Counted from the stretch's first letter, positions 8,918 through 19,083 are shown. The stretch is 52,809 nt of DNA from JAAYJR01 sp964495655 (GCA_964495655.1 CAZBWK010000010.1:1-52809), one strand, 5' to 3'. The notes: a model not told the origin generated them from the letters alone. Translations and numbers: made by a program.

Positions 8918-10861
8918 TTATTGTTTTTTTACCAGTATGGTCATTGATATGGCCTGAACTTCAATCTTCTCAGTAACAGGATCACCTATGCCGTCTTCAT
9001 TTATTTCAAAATTACCGGCTGTTACTGTGAATATTCCTTCAGGTAACGGCGCTGTTATATTTTCTTTACTGCCATTAAAGACGATGACAATGTTTGACCA
9101 GGAGTCACCGGCAGCCTCACCGTTTATGCAGTATCCGACTGTTCCCGGTTTATATTCTGTGCAGAAATGAATATGCCTGGTTATTTTGGCAGGATCTCCC
9201 ATTCTGAAGGCAGGGTGGTTTTTACGAAGGGTTATTAATTTTTTATAATATTCAAAAACCTCACGGTACTCTTCTTTTTTTGCCCAGTCTATCTGATTCA
9301 CTGAATCGGGAGATTTATATGAGTTGCCATTACCCCCTTTGCTGCGACAAAATTCCATTCCTGAATGAAGAAACGGCACTCCCTGAGATGTCAGCAGAAG
9401 CGCTCCGGCCAGCATTACCATCTTTCGCAGATCTGTGTCAGATGCCTTGGGCGAGCTAAGTTTAAGTTTATCCCATAAAGTGTAATTATCATGACAGGAA
9501 ACATAGTTAATACACTGATCAGGACTTTTAGCCCATGGATTTTTTGAAGTATCTACATAATCATAAACTATCCGGGGGTGATGTATCGATCCGATAATAC
9601 CAAATTTTACTGACTCTTCGCGAAATCCGAGTCCGCTGACAAAACCTTTTGTCTTTTTGCTGCTGTGATTGCCTCTCAGGGCATCCCTGAAGTCATCATT
9701 AAACGCTGCAATACCCCGCAGTTTGATAATGTTTTTTTTAACAGCCCTGTATTCTTCACTCATCGGACTTTCAGCTGCAGTCCAACCCTCTCCGTAAAGT
9801 ATTAATCCGGGTTCAGTTGCATCGAGTTCAGAACGAATAGCCTGCATTGTTTCGGTATCGTAAATACCCATAAGGTCAAACCTGAATCCGTCGACATGAT
9901 ACTCTTTAACCCAGTATTTGAGAGAATCAATTATATATTTGCGCACCATAGCCCGCTCTGTGGCTGTTTCATTTCCGCATCCTGAGGCATTGGCAAAAGT
10001 GCCGTCAGACTTCTGACGGTAAAAATACCCGGGCACGGTTTGGTTAAACGACGATTCTTTTGCGAAATAGGTGTGGTTGTATACTACATCAAGTATAACT
10101 CCTATACCGGCTGAATGTAATGATTGCACCAATTTTTTTACTTCCTTTATCCTTACGGTGCCATCGTAAGGATTCAGAGAGTATGATCCTTCCGGAGCAT
10201 TGAAATGGACAGGATCATAACCCCAGTTGTATTTCTCCAGCGGTGCTTCTTCATCAACCGTGTAAAAATCGGAGAGCGGAAGCAGGTGAACATGTGTAAT
10301 TCCAAGTTCGGTCAAATGTGATAAACCTGTTAAGGTATTTTCTTTAAAAACTGTACCCGCTTCAGTGAATCCCGCATATTTACCTTTGTTTAATATACCG
10401 GATGAAGGTGATATTGAGAAATCGCGTACATGAGTTTCATAAATTACTGCATCTGTGAAATTTTTTAATCTCGGACCTTTATCATTTTCCCAATCCTCCG
10501 GGTTTGTAGAGGCCGGATTAAAGATCATGCCTCTCAGTCCGTTAATTCCCACACATTTTGTATATATATCAGGTGTTTCATCAAGCCATTCACCATCGTT
10601 GATCCGGAAAGTGTAAAATTTGCCCTCATAGTCACCTGTCAAGACGGTAGACCATGTTCCTTCACCACTTGACTGCAGTTGTGTTTTGTGAAATGCTTCT
10701 CCTGATTTACCGTCCTTAAACAACCTGAATTCTACCATTTGAGCAGTTGGGGCCCAAATTTTTACCGTTGTCTTTTCGGGTGACCAAAATACTCCCAGAT
10801 CATCTCCTTCGTAAAAGGGATAAGTCGAAAAATCAATATGATTAAATTTCCAGTCTCTCAT
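8918..10861 (-). CDS. pulA: type I pullulanase (GH13), cytoplasmic
   Basis: This 647-residue debranching enzyme hydrolyses alpha-1,6 links in pullulan, glycogen or branched dextrins. An N-terminal CBM48-like domain (about residues 10-110) precedes the GH13 barrel. The pullulanase signature YNWGYDP is present. The four GH13 regions are seen: DVVYNH (D258-H263), GFRFDL with nucleophile D329, GEGW with acid/base E358, and SCHDN. There is no signal peptide, so it acts in the cytosol, probably on stored glycogen. Its start overlaps the stop of the upstream 184-residue gene (TAATG), indicating translational coupling. Confidence 0.94.
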   Translation of the reverse strand: MRDWKFNHIDFSTYPFYEGDDLGVFWSPEKTTVKIWAPTAQMVEFRLFKDGKSGEAFHKTQLQSSGEGTWSTVLTGDYEGKFYTFRINDGEWLDETPDIYTKCVGINGLRGMIFNPASTNPEDWENDKGPRLKNFTDAVIYETHVRDFSISPSSGILNKGKYAGFTEAGTVFKENTLTGLSHLTELGITHVHLLPLSDFYTVDEEAPLEKYNWGYDPVHFNAPEGSYSLNPYDGTVRIKEVKKLVQSLHSAGIGVILDVVYNHTYFAKESSFNQTVPGYFYRQKSDGTFANASGCGNETATERAMVRKYIIDSLKYWVKEYHVDGFRFDLMGIYDTETMQAIRSELDATEPGLILYGEGWTAAESPMSEEYRAVKKNIIKLRGIAAFNDDFRDALRGNHSSKKTKGFVSGLGFREESVKFGIIGSIHHPRIVYDYVDTSKNPWAKSPDQCINYVSCHDNYTLWDKLKLSSPKASDTDLRKMVMLAGALLLTSQGVPFLHSGMEFCRSKGGNGNSYKSPDSVNQIDWAKKEEYREVFEYYKKLITLRKNHPAFRMGDPAKITRHIHFCTEYKPGTVGYCINGEAAGDSWSNIVIVFNGSKENITAPLPEGIFTVTAGNFEINEDGIGDPVTEKIEVQAISMTILVKKQ

Positions 10862-11415
10862 TAAAAATTAAATAAAGTTTTTCGAAGCATAACTTTTTCA
10901 GAGCCCAGCTTTTGCCCGTTTACTTCGTAAATAACAATTTTTGTCCGGGGAAATCTTTTCAGACTTTTATCGTGATTGTAAAATCTGTTCAGATCAATGC
11001 TAAGTGTGTGTTTTTCCCCTTTGCCAAGGTATAAGGGATAAAAATTGTAGCTGTTAGTGCCTTTAAGCCTGAATTTCCTTGATAACCAGTCGTTGCTGAA
11101 AATCAAGAGCGGATAATCAATATCAATATCTGTATTAGCTGTATTTATTATGGTGAGTTCCAGAAAATCCGGATAATAAATCCGGTCTTTTTTAAGAGTT
11201 ATTTTTATTTTATTCCTTTTGATAAACGGGATATTGTAATTTTTTTTTCTTGTGCCTTTTTTTTTCGATTTAGCCGACACTATTAAAAGGAACAATAAAA
11301 ACAGAATAAACCCTGCCACCCAAATTAATTTGTGACCTTCGGGGCCTATAATATTTTCTGCTAAAACAGATTGTATAGTGATTAACAAAAACCTAATTAT
11401 CAATCCTGTGCTCAT
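10861..11415 (-). CDS. membrane protein of unknown function coupled to pullulanase
   Basis: I do not recognise this 184-residue protein. It has a hydrophobic N-terminus, a transmembrane helix at about residues 30-48 (IWVAGFILFLLFLLIV), a lysine-rich stretch, and a soluble beta-rich domain of about 120 residues. That domain (LELTIINTANTDIDI, LSRKFRLKG) suggests an immunoglobulin-like fold. The ATG at 11415 is chosen over a GTG one codon earlier. Its stop overlaps the pulA start by one base, so both are made together, but nothing shows a role in glycogen use. Confidence 0.6.
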   Translation of the reverse strand: MSTGLIIRFLLITIQSVLAENIIGPEGHKLIWVAGFILFLLFLLIVSAKSKKKGTRKKNYNIPFIKRNKIKITLKKDRIYYPDFLELTIINTANTDIDIDYPLLIFSNDWLSRKFRLKGTNSYNFYPLYLGKGEKHTLSIDLNRFYNHDKSLKRFPRTKIVIYEVNGQKLGSEKVMLRKTLFNF

Positions 11416-11432
11416 CACTCTTTTATTTGACG

Positions 11433-11440
11433 CAAAAATA
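11433..11440 (-). promoter_or_regulatory. candidate -7 promoter box (TATTTTTG)
   Basis: On the reverse strand an exact TAnnTTTG match ends 17 bases before the start of the gene upstream of pulA. No -33 TTG is obvious. Confidence 0.4.
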
Positions 11441-11583
11441 GCTGATTTTTTTGAGATAAATCATTATAAGTTATTAACCGGGATGATCGCTTTTTACTAA
11501 TATTGTTTATTTTTAGTAAAATTGATCAACTGAAAAGTTTAAATACAGACCGGGACGGTTGTTTTTAATTATTTTGTTTTGGA

Positions 11584-14500
11584 ATGAGCTATATTGCAGA
11601 TTTTCATATTCACTCACATTTTTCAAGGGCTACCTCCGGATTACTGACTCCGGAATACCTGGATTATTATGCCGGACTGAAGGGTATAAAGGTTGTGGGC
11701 ACCGGCGATTTTACCCATCCCGGCTGGCTTGACGAACTTAGGGAAAAAACTGTACCTGACGGAAATGGTTTTTTGCGCCTCAAAGAGGATTATGCTATTA
11801 ATTCACCTCTTGGCAATAATGGAACAAGGTTTATCCTGACTGCAGAGATCAGTAATATTTATAAACGGGACGGGAAAGTAAGGAAAGTGCATAATATCAT
11901 TTTGGTAAATGACATTAAGGAGGCTGAAAAAATTAACAGGCGTCTTGTAAATATAGGCGGGAATCTTACCTCCGACGGCCGTCCGATTCTCGGACTTGAT
12001 TCGCGAGACCTGCTCGAGATCGTTTTAGAATGCAATGAGAATAATTATTTCATTCCTGCCCATATCTGGACGCCCTGGTTTTCAATGTTAGGATCGAAGT
12101 CCGGATTTGACTCAATTGAAGAGTGTTTTGCTGATCTTTCAGACCATATTCATACCATTGAGACAGGACTTTCCACAGACCCTCCCATGAATTGGTTATG
12201 TTCTATTCTTGACAGGGTAACCCTGGTTTCAAATTCTGATGCCCATTCACCCGATAAGCTTGGAAGGAATGCCAATGTCTTCAGTACTGGTCTCGATTAT
12301 TTTTCATTGATTGAGGCCTTACGGACAGGCGACAATGAAAAGTATTCAGGTACAATTGATATGTTTCCGCAAGAAGGGAAATATCACTATGACGGCCACA
12401 GGAAGTGCAATATTTGCTGGAACCCGGTTGAAACATTAAGTAATGATTATATTTGTCCGGTTTGTAAAAAACCTGTTACGGCAGGTGTAATGAACAGAGT
12501 AATCCATCTGTCAGACAGGAGTGATGTTTCAGAACGTCCCGGACGGCTTCCCTTCCGTTCAATCATTCCTCTCAGGGAGATCTTGTCAGAAATAGCAGGT
12601 GCAGGGGTAAATTCCAAAAAAGTTGAGGCAGAATATATGCAAACACTTAAAAGCCTGGGCGCCGAACTGGATATACTGCTGGATATTTCTCTCCGGCAAA
12701 TCGAAGTCAAAGCCTCGAAAGCTCTTGCTGAAGCCATCCGGCGAATGCGAAACCGCGAAGTGATCATTAAGGAGGGCTATGATGGCGAGTATGGAAAGAT
12801 AAAGGTATTCAGACCCGGTGAGGCTGCATTGTATGGATCAGTAAATTCTCTTTTCAGAATTGAAAAACCACAACCGCCCCCGATGAGGGATCTGATAAGT
12901 TTTGATCTGCAGGCAGTTCAGGAACTGATTACTTCAAATGTACCGGCTGAAAATATCGCCGCTGAGGAAGGCCAAAGCTATAAGCAGGCATCATTGTCTC
13001 ACCCCCCATTTGAAGATCTCAATCCCGGGCAGAATGCTGCAGTTGTAAATACTGAGGATCATTCATTTATAATTGCCGGTCCCGGTACAGGGAAGACAAA
13101 AACACTGATCAGCAAAATTGCCTGGCTCATAAAGAAGAAAATTGCAAAAACAGATCAGATTCTGGCAATTACATTCACTAATAAGGCAGCAGGAGAACTC
13201 AGGGAAAGGCTTGAGTTAATTCTCGGGGATATACCCGGTGACAAGGGAGTTACCGCATGTACTTTTCATGCATTTGGATTGTCAGTACTGAAAGAATTTC
13301 ATGATCATTTTGGCCGTACTGCCAGTTTTTTGATTGCTGATGAGGATATGAAAGCTGATATTATTAAATTGTTATCAGAAGGAAGTGCTGCTGAGGTGAA
13401 AAAATATAGCAGACACATTTCGGATCTCAAGTCTGCCGGTCAGGCTGAATCAGGATTTTTCAGTAATTATGAGGCGGAATTAAAGAGGCTGGATATTTTC
13501 GACCTGGATGATTTAATAGTTAAGCCGCTAATTCTTCTGAAAAAAAATGAACCGGCCAGGAACTTATATCAAAATAGATTCAGGTTTATTTTTGTCGATG
13601 AATTTCAGGATATAAATGAACCTCAGTACCAACTGGTAAAATTACTTACATCCGGTGAAAAATCAGTTTTGTGTGTTGTAGGTGACGCAGATCAGTCTAT
13701 TTACGGGTTCAGAGGGTCAGGATCGGAATTCATTGAACGGTTTTCTTCAGATTATCCTGCTGCAAAATTGTTTCGTCTGACAAGGTCTTATCGTTGTTCC
13801 CAGACTATATTGGATGCATCATCGGGTGTTTTGAACAAGTCCTCCGGATTTCTTGAAGGATTGAACGAAGGAGTGAAGATTTTTGTATCCGGACAACCTA
13901 CAGATGCAGCAGAGGCAGAATTCATTGCACGGCAAATAGTCGGACTGACAGGGGGCGTCAGTTTTTTTTCTCTCGACAGTGATGTAACAGACGGGAACAG
14001 AGATGACCTGGCATACAGTCTTTCTGACCTTGCAATATTGTGCCGTACACGCTATCAGTTCGGTGTTATTGCCAAAGCGCTCAGGGATCATAACCTGCCA
14101 TATCAGGAGGTGGGAACGGTTCCCTTTTTCAGGGAAGAACCTTTCAGAAGTTATATCAGCATATTACAGGTATTGTCCTCTTCAGAATTTGAGAATGCAG
14201 GTAAATTGCTACAATTGAAAGATAAGCCGGTCACCGGAAACAGGTTCAGGGAAATTTCAGGGAAAGCAGGGGAAACGGATTTGTTATCTTATATTAAATA
14301 TGTAAGAGACTGTCTGTTCGACCCACAGGCATTTGATGCTGAAATGTGGATGCGATTTATTGGAATAGCAGAAGGTATGAAAGACCTGAAGGAATTTTTG
14401 GAGTATCTGATATTGGGAACGGGCACAGATACACATGACCATAAGATGGAGGCTGTTTCACTGATGACAATGCACGCTTCTAAAGGGTTAGAGTTTGAAT

Positions 14501-14784
14501 GTGTTTTCATTGCAGGTTGCGAAGACGGCCTGATTCCATATTCATTATATAATTCTGCGACTGACCCTGAAGAGGAGAAAAGGCTTTTATATGTCGGAAT
14601 GACGCGGGCAAGGAGGTTACTGTATCTTACATATTCAGGAAGCTGTCAATTTCGCGGACGCAGATTCTCTCTCCCGGTAAGTCCGTTTATTACATCAATA
14701 AAGCAGGAATTATTAATGAAGTTACGCTACACGCCACCCAAAAAGAAGGATAAAGATGGCCGTCAGCTGAACCTGTTCAGTTAA
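11584..14784 (+). CDS. endonuclease Q-like / UvrD helicase fusion protein
   Basis: The 1066-residue protein joins two repair modules. Residues 1 to about 400 are an EndoQ-type PHP-fold nuclease with the metal-site motif DFHIHSHFS (H8, H10), GTGDFTHPGW, SNSDAHSP, and a four-cysteine zinc finger (C275, C278, C291, C294). EndoQ cuts 5' of deaminated bases and abasic sites. Residues from about 480 form a complete superfamily 1 helicase: GPGTGKT (499-505), TFTNKAA, DEFQD (672-676), GDADQSIYGFRG, LTRSYR, TMHASKGLEF and YVGMTRAR. The likely role is cutting at uracil or hypoxanthine and then unwinding from the nick; this coupling is inference. It is convergent with the next gene, only two bases apart. 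There is no frameshift. Confidence 0.85.
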   Translation: MSYIADFHIHSHFSRATSGLLTPEYLDYYAGLKGIKVVGTGDFTHPGWLDELREKTVPDGNGFLRLKEDYAINSPLGNNGTRFILTAEISNIYKRDGKVRKVHNIILVNDIKEAEKINRRLVNIGGNLTSDGRPILGLDSRDLLEIVLECNENNYFIPAHIWTPWFSMLGSKSGFDSIEECFADLSDHIHTIETGLSTDPPMNWLCSILDRVTLVSNSDAHSPDKLGRNANVFSTGLDYFSLIEALRTGDNEKYSGTIDMFPQEGKYHYDGHRKCNICWNPVETLSNDYICPVCKKPVTAGVMNRVIHLSDRSDVSERPGRLPFRSIIPLREILSEIAGAGVNSKKVEAEYMQTLKSLGAELDILLDISLRQIEVKASKALAEAIRRMRNREVIIKEGYDGEYGKIKVFRPGEAALYGSVNSLFRIEKPQPPPMRDLISFDLQAVQELITSNVPAENIAAEEGQSYKQASLSHPPFEDLNPGQNAAVVNTEDHSFIIAGPGTGKTKTLISKIAWLIKKKIAKTDQILAITFTNKAAGELRERLELILGDIPGDKGVTACTFHAFGLSVLKEFHDHFGRTASFLIADEDMKADIIKLLSEGSAAEVKKYSRHISDLKSAGQAESGFFSNYEAELKRLDIFDLDDLIVKPLILLKKNEPARNLYQNRFRFIFVDEFQDINEPQYQLVKLLTSGEKSVLCVVGDADQSIYGFRGSGSEFIERFSSDYPAAKLFRLTRSYRCSQTILDASSGVLNKSSGFLEGLNEGVKIFVSGQPTDAAEAEFIARQIVGLTGGVSFFSLDSDVTDGNRDDLAYSLSDLAILCRTRYQFGVIAKALRDHNLPYQEVGTVPFFREEPFRSYISILQVLSSSEFENAGKLLQLKDKPVTGNRFREISGKAGETDLLSYIKYVRDCLFDPQAFDAEMWMRFIGIAEGMKDLKEFLEYLILGTGTDTHDHKMEAVSLMTMHASKGLEFECVFIAGCEDGLIPYSLYNSATDPEEEKRLLYVGMTRARRLLYLTYSGSCQFRGRRFSLPVSPFITSIKQELLMKLRYTPPKKKDKDGRQLNLFS

Positions 14785-14786
14785 GT

Positions 14787-15749
14787 TCAGTTCATTTCAA
14801 TTATTTTCAGAAGTTCATCAAGTTTTGGAGTCAGTATTATTTCTGTCCGTCTGTTCATCTGCCTCGCTTCTGGTGTCTTTTCAGTCGATAGCGGCACAAA
14901 TTCGCTCCTTCCTGAGGCAATGATTCTTTTGGGGTCAATCTGTTTGTTGGCAGTTAAAATTTTTGTCACTGCAGTGGCTCTCATAACACTTAAATCCCAG
15001 TTGTCTTTTACATCTCCGGAGCCTCTCATAGGAACATCATCAGTATGCCCTTCAACCATTATATTAATGTCAGTATTTTCTGCCAGTAAAGAGCTGATCT
15101 CGTTCAAAGCCTTTATACCATTTGGATCTACATCCCACTTACCCGTTTTGAAAAGAAGTTTTTCTTCCATGGATACGTATACTTTACCATTTTTTTCATG
15201 AACTGTAAGTCCTTTGTTATTAAATCCTGTAAGTGCATTGATCACCCTGTTTTTTAACTCTTTAACAGCCTGGTCTTTTTGCTCCAGGATGTTTTGTAAT
15301 TCGATCAGACGGGAATTTCTTTCCGCCAGCTCTTTCTCAGCTTCACGAAGCAGGTCTTCCCTCAGGTTAAGGTTATTTCGCGCATTTTGAAGTTCTTCGA
15401 GAAGCATCTCAATTTCTGAAGTACTCCCTGTTTTTAACATGTCCATTTCTTTTATGAACCGTTCCTGTTGAGCTGACAGTGCATCGTTTTTTTGTTTCTG
15501 CAGGTTAAGGTTATATAAACACTCTTCAACTTGTCCGGCCAACTCCCTGTTTTTTTCAGACAGACGTTTATTTATATCTTCAAACTCGGTATTATTTATT
15601 TCAAGCATGTTATTTGCCTGCCTGAGATCCTGGTTTTCCCGCATAACACTGTTGAGTTTATCACTGGTTTCATTGAACTTTTTTAATGACACACACGATT
15701 CTGATGAGATCATTATTATTAAAATAGAAAGGATAATTACACTTCTCAT
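14787..15749 (-). CDS. OmpA-family lipoprotein with coiled coil
   Basis: This 320-residue envelope protein has a hydrophobic leader ending in a cysteine (SSESC, C19), a non-canonical but plausible lipobox. A long coiled coil follows at about residues 25-175, rich in Leu, Glu and Asn heptads. A C-terminal OmpA/MotB-type peptidoglycan-binding domain has VEGHTDD and NRRTEI. It would tie the outer membrane to peptidoglycan. The layout resembles the OmpA-like proteins of Bacteroidota gliding or envelope systems, but no partner gene is adjacent and no specific function can be given. Confidence 0.85.
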   Translation of the reverse strand: MRSVIILSILIIMISSESCVSLKKFNETSDKLNSVMRENQDLRQANNMLEINNTEFEDINKRLSEKNRELAGQVEECLYNLNLQKQKNDALSAQQERFIKEMDMLKTGSTSEIEMLLEELQNARNNLNLREDLLREAEKELAERNSRLIELQNILEQKDQAVKELKNRVINALTGFNNKGLTVHEKNGKVYVSMEEKLLFKTGKWDVDPNGIKALNEISSLLAENTDINIMVEGHTDDVPMRGSGDVKDNWDLSVMRATAVTKILTANKQIDPKRIIASGRSEFVPLSTEKTPEARQMNRRTEIILTPKLDELLKIIEMN

Positions 15750-15771
15750 TTTTTTATACTTTTTTAATGGC

Positions 15772-15803
15772 TAAATTTACTTTTTTTGCAGTGCTTGAAC
15801 AAA
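15772..15803 (-). promoter_or_regulatory. candidate promoter of the OmpA-family gene
   Basis: On the reverse strand TTTG (15800-15803) and TAAATTTA (15772-15779) are separated by exactly 20 bases. The -33 is perfect and the -7 matches seven of eight positions. The -7 box ends 22 bases before the start codon. Confidence 0.45.
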
Positions 15804-15881
15804 TTTGTGCTTATTCAAATTAAATAACAGAAAAAGTTGTTTAATTAATTGTTATAACTTTAATGATATTTTCAGCTAAAG

Positions 15882-17789
15882 ATGGTTAAGGTTAAAGAAA
15901 AGGTCCTTGATAAAATTAATGGTTCTGCAGATCTGAAAAAATTAAGTCCTGTAGATCTTCCCGGGTTATGTGGCGAGTTAAGAGACTTTATAATTGACAA
16001 GGTCTCTGTGAATCCAGGCCATTTAGGTGCCAGTCTAGGTGTTGTAGAGTTAACAGTTGCATTGCATTATGTATTTAATACACCCTATGATCTTTTGGTA
16101 TGGGATGTAGGGCATCAGGCTTACGGACATAAAATATTGACAGGGAGGCGTGATATTTTTTATACTAATCGTAAGTTCAACGGCATTAGCGGATTTCCAA
16201 AGAGAAAGGAGAGTGAATATGATTGTTTTGGTGTAGGTCATGCATCAACTTCAATATCAGCAGCATTAGGAATGGCAGTTGCTGCGGAGCTGAAAAATGA
16301 AAATGAGAGAAAGATCGTTGCAATAATAGGCGATGGTGCAATGACAGGCGGTATGGCATTTGAAGCATTGAATAATGCAGGCGCTTCAAAATCTGACCTT
16401 CTGGTTATTTTGAATGATAATAATATGGCAATTGATCCCAATGCCGGAGTGATTGGACAATACCTAATAAAAATTTCAAAATCAGAAACATATAATAAAG
16501 TAAAAAAAGATATATGGGATGCGCTGGGTAAGCTTGACAGCTTTGGAAAGACAACCAGAAAATTCATCCAGAAAAATCAGCATGCCCTGAAAAATATTCT
16601 GCTGTCAGGGAATAATTTGTTTGAAGCTTTTAATTTCAGGTATTTCGGACCTATTGACGGTCATGATGTAGTATGCCTCACAACTGTTTTAAATGACCTG
16701 AAAGAAATTCCCGGTCCGAAGCTGCTACACATAATAACAAAAAAAGGCAAAGGGTTCAGGCAGGCGGAGATTGATCAGACTAAATATCATGCACCAGGAC
16801 TGTTTGATAAAAATACCGGTCAGATCCTGCCTGATAGTTGCTTTGATAATGGAACTGCCAAGTTCCAGAATGTCTTTGGTGAAACCTTACTCGAACTGGC
16901 AGAACAGAATGAAAGGATAGTGGGTATTACTCCTGCCATGCCAACTGGTTGTTGCATGAACCTGATGATTAAAAAAATGCCTCACCGCACTTTCGATGTC
17001 GGCATTGCCGAACAGCATGCAGTGACCTTCTCGGCCGGACTGGCAACACAGGGATTGATACCATTCTGTAATATCTATTCCAGTTTTATGCAAAGGGCTT
17101 ATGACCAGGTGATCCACGATGTGGCAATTCAAAACCTGCATGTAATATTTTGTCTCGACCGCGGAGGATTGGTTGGCGAGGACGGACCTACACATCATGG
17201 TGTATTCGATTTAGCCTATATGAGGAATATACCTAATATGATCGTAGCTGCCCCCATGGATGAGGCGGAATTGAGAAACATGATGTATACTGCTCAGACG
17301 GATGAGGTTAATGCTCCTTTTTCTATCCGCTATCCCAGAGGATGTGGTATGGTAACGGACTGGAAAAAACCTTTTAAAAAATTAGAGATAGGTAAGGGCA
17401 GGCAATTGTCTGATGGCAGAGATATAGCCATCCTGACAATTGGCAAGTCGGGTATCATGGCCGCAAAGGCGCTTGAGCTGATATCTGCAGCAAAAATATC
17501 CGCTGCTCATTTCGACATGAGATTCGTCAAACCATTGGATGAAGAACTTCTTAAAGAGGTATTTAAAAAATTCAGTCATATAATTACCGTTGAAGACGGA
17601 GTTATTCAGGGTGGTTTTGGAAGCGCTGTGCTGGAATTTATGGCAGAAAACGGACTTTCTGCTAAAGTGAAGGTTTTGGGCATTCCCGACAGATTTATAG
17701 AACATGGAAGTCAGGATGATCTATACAGCGAATGTGGAATTGATGACCGGGGGATCTTTAATGCAGCCTCAGAAATTCTCGGCAGATAA
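15882..17789 (+). CDS. dxs: 1-deoxy-D-xylulose-5-phosphate synthase
   Basis: DXS condenses pyruvate and glyceraldehyde 3-phosphate with thiamine diphosphate in the first step of the MEP isoprenoid pathway. The 635 residues are full length. Visible motifs are NPGHLGASLG (H47), the ThDP/Mg signature GDGAMTGG (150-157) ending at NN, the catalytic glutamate E377 in DVGIAEQHAV, and RYPRG of the transketolase domain. The product would supply quinone side chains and carotenoids, including the lycopene substrate of the cyclase at 1.6 kb. The next gene starts 51 bases downstream. Confidence 0.96.
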   Translation: MVKVKEKVLDKINGSADLKKLSPVDLPGLCGELRDFIIDKVSVNPGHLGASLGVVELTVALHYVFNTPYDLLVWDVGHQAYGHKILTGRRDIFYTNRKFNGISGFPKRKESEYDCFGVGHASTSISAALGMAVAAELKNENERKIVAIIGDGAMTGGMAFEALNNAGASKSDLLVILNDNNMAIDPNAGVIGQYLIKISKSETYNKVKKDIWDALGKLDSFGKTTRKFIQKNQHALKNILLSGNNLFEAFNFRYFGPIDGHDVVCLTTVLNDLKEIPGPKLLHIITKKGKGFRQAEIDQTKYHAPGLFDKNTGQILPDSCFDNGTAKFQNVFGETLLELAEQNERIVGITPAMPTGCCMNLMIKKMPHRTFDVGIAEQHAVTFSAGLATQGLIPFCNIYSSFMQRAYDQVIHDVAIQNLHVIFCLDRGGLVGEDGPTHHGVFDLAYMRNIPNMIVAAPMDEAELRNMMYTAQTDEVNAPFSIRYPRGCGMVTDWKKPFKKLEIGKGRQLSDGRDIAILTIGKSGIMAAKALELISAAKISAAHFDMRFVKPLDEELLKEVFKKFSHIITVEDGVIQGGFGSAVLEFMAENGLSAKVKVLGIPDRFIEHGSQDDLYSECGIDDRGIFNAASEILGR

Positions 17790-17840
17790 TATTTTATGAC
17801 TTTCACCGTTCTCATTGAACAATAAATTAAAACTCTCAAT

Positions 17841-19031
17841 TTGGATATTTACCGTAAAAGAAAACGTGGAAAAATCTTGCTGCTAATCGTAGCTATACTT
17901 ATCGGTGTTGCCTCGTTATTATATACTAACTGGCTTACCGGGAAAATGTCTGTTGAGGAGAATAAAAAAGTTGAACTGTGGGCAGAAGCTACAAAAAGAC
18001 TTGCAGAATCGGGAATTCAGGATAATACCCAGGAAAGTATCGAAGAGCTTAATACCTCCTATCTTTCATTAATCCAGTCAATTCTTGAGCAAAATTCAAC
18101 TATTCCGGTATTAATAGTTGAACCTGACGGCACTTTTAATTCAGATGCCAATATCAAGTATAGTGAGAACAGGAAAGATATTGTCCTTAATAAGGAGCTA
18201 CTCAAGATGAAAGAGCACTCAGAACCAATACGGATAGATCTTTCTGAGGATAACTATCTGCTTTTATATTATCGCGAGTCAAATCTTCTGCGCAATTTGC
18301 GTTATTATCCTGCAATACAGCTTTTTGTCATTTTTGTTTTTATTGTAGCTGCATATTCAGCCTTCAGTGCAACACAAAGGGCTGAACAAAATCAGGTGTG
18401 GGTGGGGATGGCCAAAGAGACAGCACATCAGCTGGGTACACCTATTTCCTCACTTATGGCCTGGATAGAAATACTGAAATTGCAGGATGTGGATATTAAC
18501 CTGGTAAAGGAATTTGAAAAAGATACACAAAGGCTTGAAAAGATAACTGAACGCTTTTCTAAAATAGGTTCCAGACCCGAACTTATACCTACAGATATTG
18601 TTGAAGTTCTGCTTTCTACAATTAGTTACCTTGAAACCAGGTCGTCAGGTAACATTAAGATCATAACAGATTTTAACGATCATACCCGGTTGGAAGTACC
18701 CCTTAATGCAGCTCTTTTTTCCTGGGTGATCGAAAACCTGTGTAAGAATGCTATTGATGCGATCCAGAGTTACGGAACAATCACTATCGGACTGAAAGAG
18801 AATGAAAATAATGTGTTAATCGATATCACTGATACCGGTAAAGGGTTAAGCAAATCTCAGTTTAAGATCGTTTTCCATCCCGGCTACTCCACCAAAAAGA
18901 GGGGTTGGGGCCTGGGACTTTCTCTTGCCAGGCGAATTATTGAGAATTACCATAAGGGTAAGATATTCGTTAAATGGTCTGAACCAGGTAAAGGTAGTAC
19001 GTTCAGAATAATCTTAAAGAAAAAGAGTTGA
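17841..19031 (+). CDS. membrane sensor histidine kinase
   Basis: The 396-residue protein has an N-terminal helix (about 11-31), a roughly 120-residue periplasmic sensor region, a second helix (about 157-176) and a cytoplasmic kinase. The H-box is AHQLGTPISS with H196 as the phospho-acceptor. N-box (LCKNAIDAI), G1 (DTGKGL) and G2 (GWGLGLSLARR) follow, as in HATPase_c domains. No response regulator is adjacent, so the partner is unknown. An in-frame stop at 17823 leaves TTG at 17841 as the only reasonable start, giving a basic N-terminus (DIYRKRKR). It probably shares the dxs transcript. Confidence 0.85.
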   Translation: MDIYRKRKRGKILLLIVAILIGVASLLYTNWLTGKMSVEENKKVELWAEATKRLAESGIQDNTQESIEELNTSYLSLIQSILEQNSTIPVLIVEPDGTFNSDANIKYSENRKDIVLNKELLKMKEHSEPIRIDLSEDNYLLLYYRESNLLRNLRYYPAIQLFVIFVFIVAAYSAFSATQRAEQNQVWVGMAKETAHQLGTPISSLMAWIEILKLQDVDINLVKEFEKDTQRLEKITERFSKIGSRPELIPTDIVEVLLSTISYLETRSSGNIKIITDFNDHTRLEVPLNAALFSWVIENLCKNAIDAIQSYGTITIGLKENENNVLIDITDTGKGLSKSQFKIVFHPGYSTKKRGWGLGLSLARRIIENYHKGKIFVKWSEPGKGSTFRIILKKKS

Positions 19032-19083
19032 TGAATTCCGGTATTAATGTTACAAATGACGGGCAAGAGAAAAAATAATATCC

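Noticed and set aside
13819..14091. Antisense frame of 90 codons inside the EndoQ/UvrD gene
   Set aside because: The sense protein has conserved helicase context throughout; the antisense peptide is Cys/Ser-rich without any motif.
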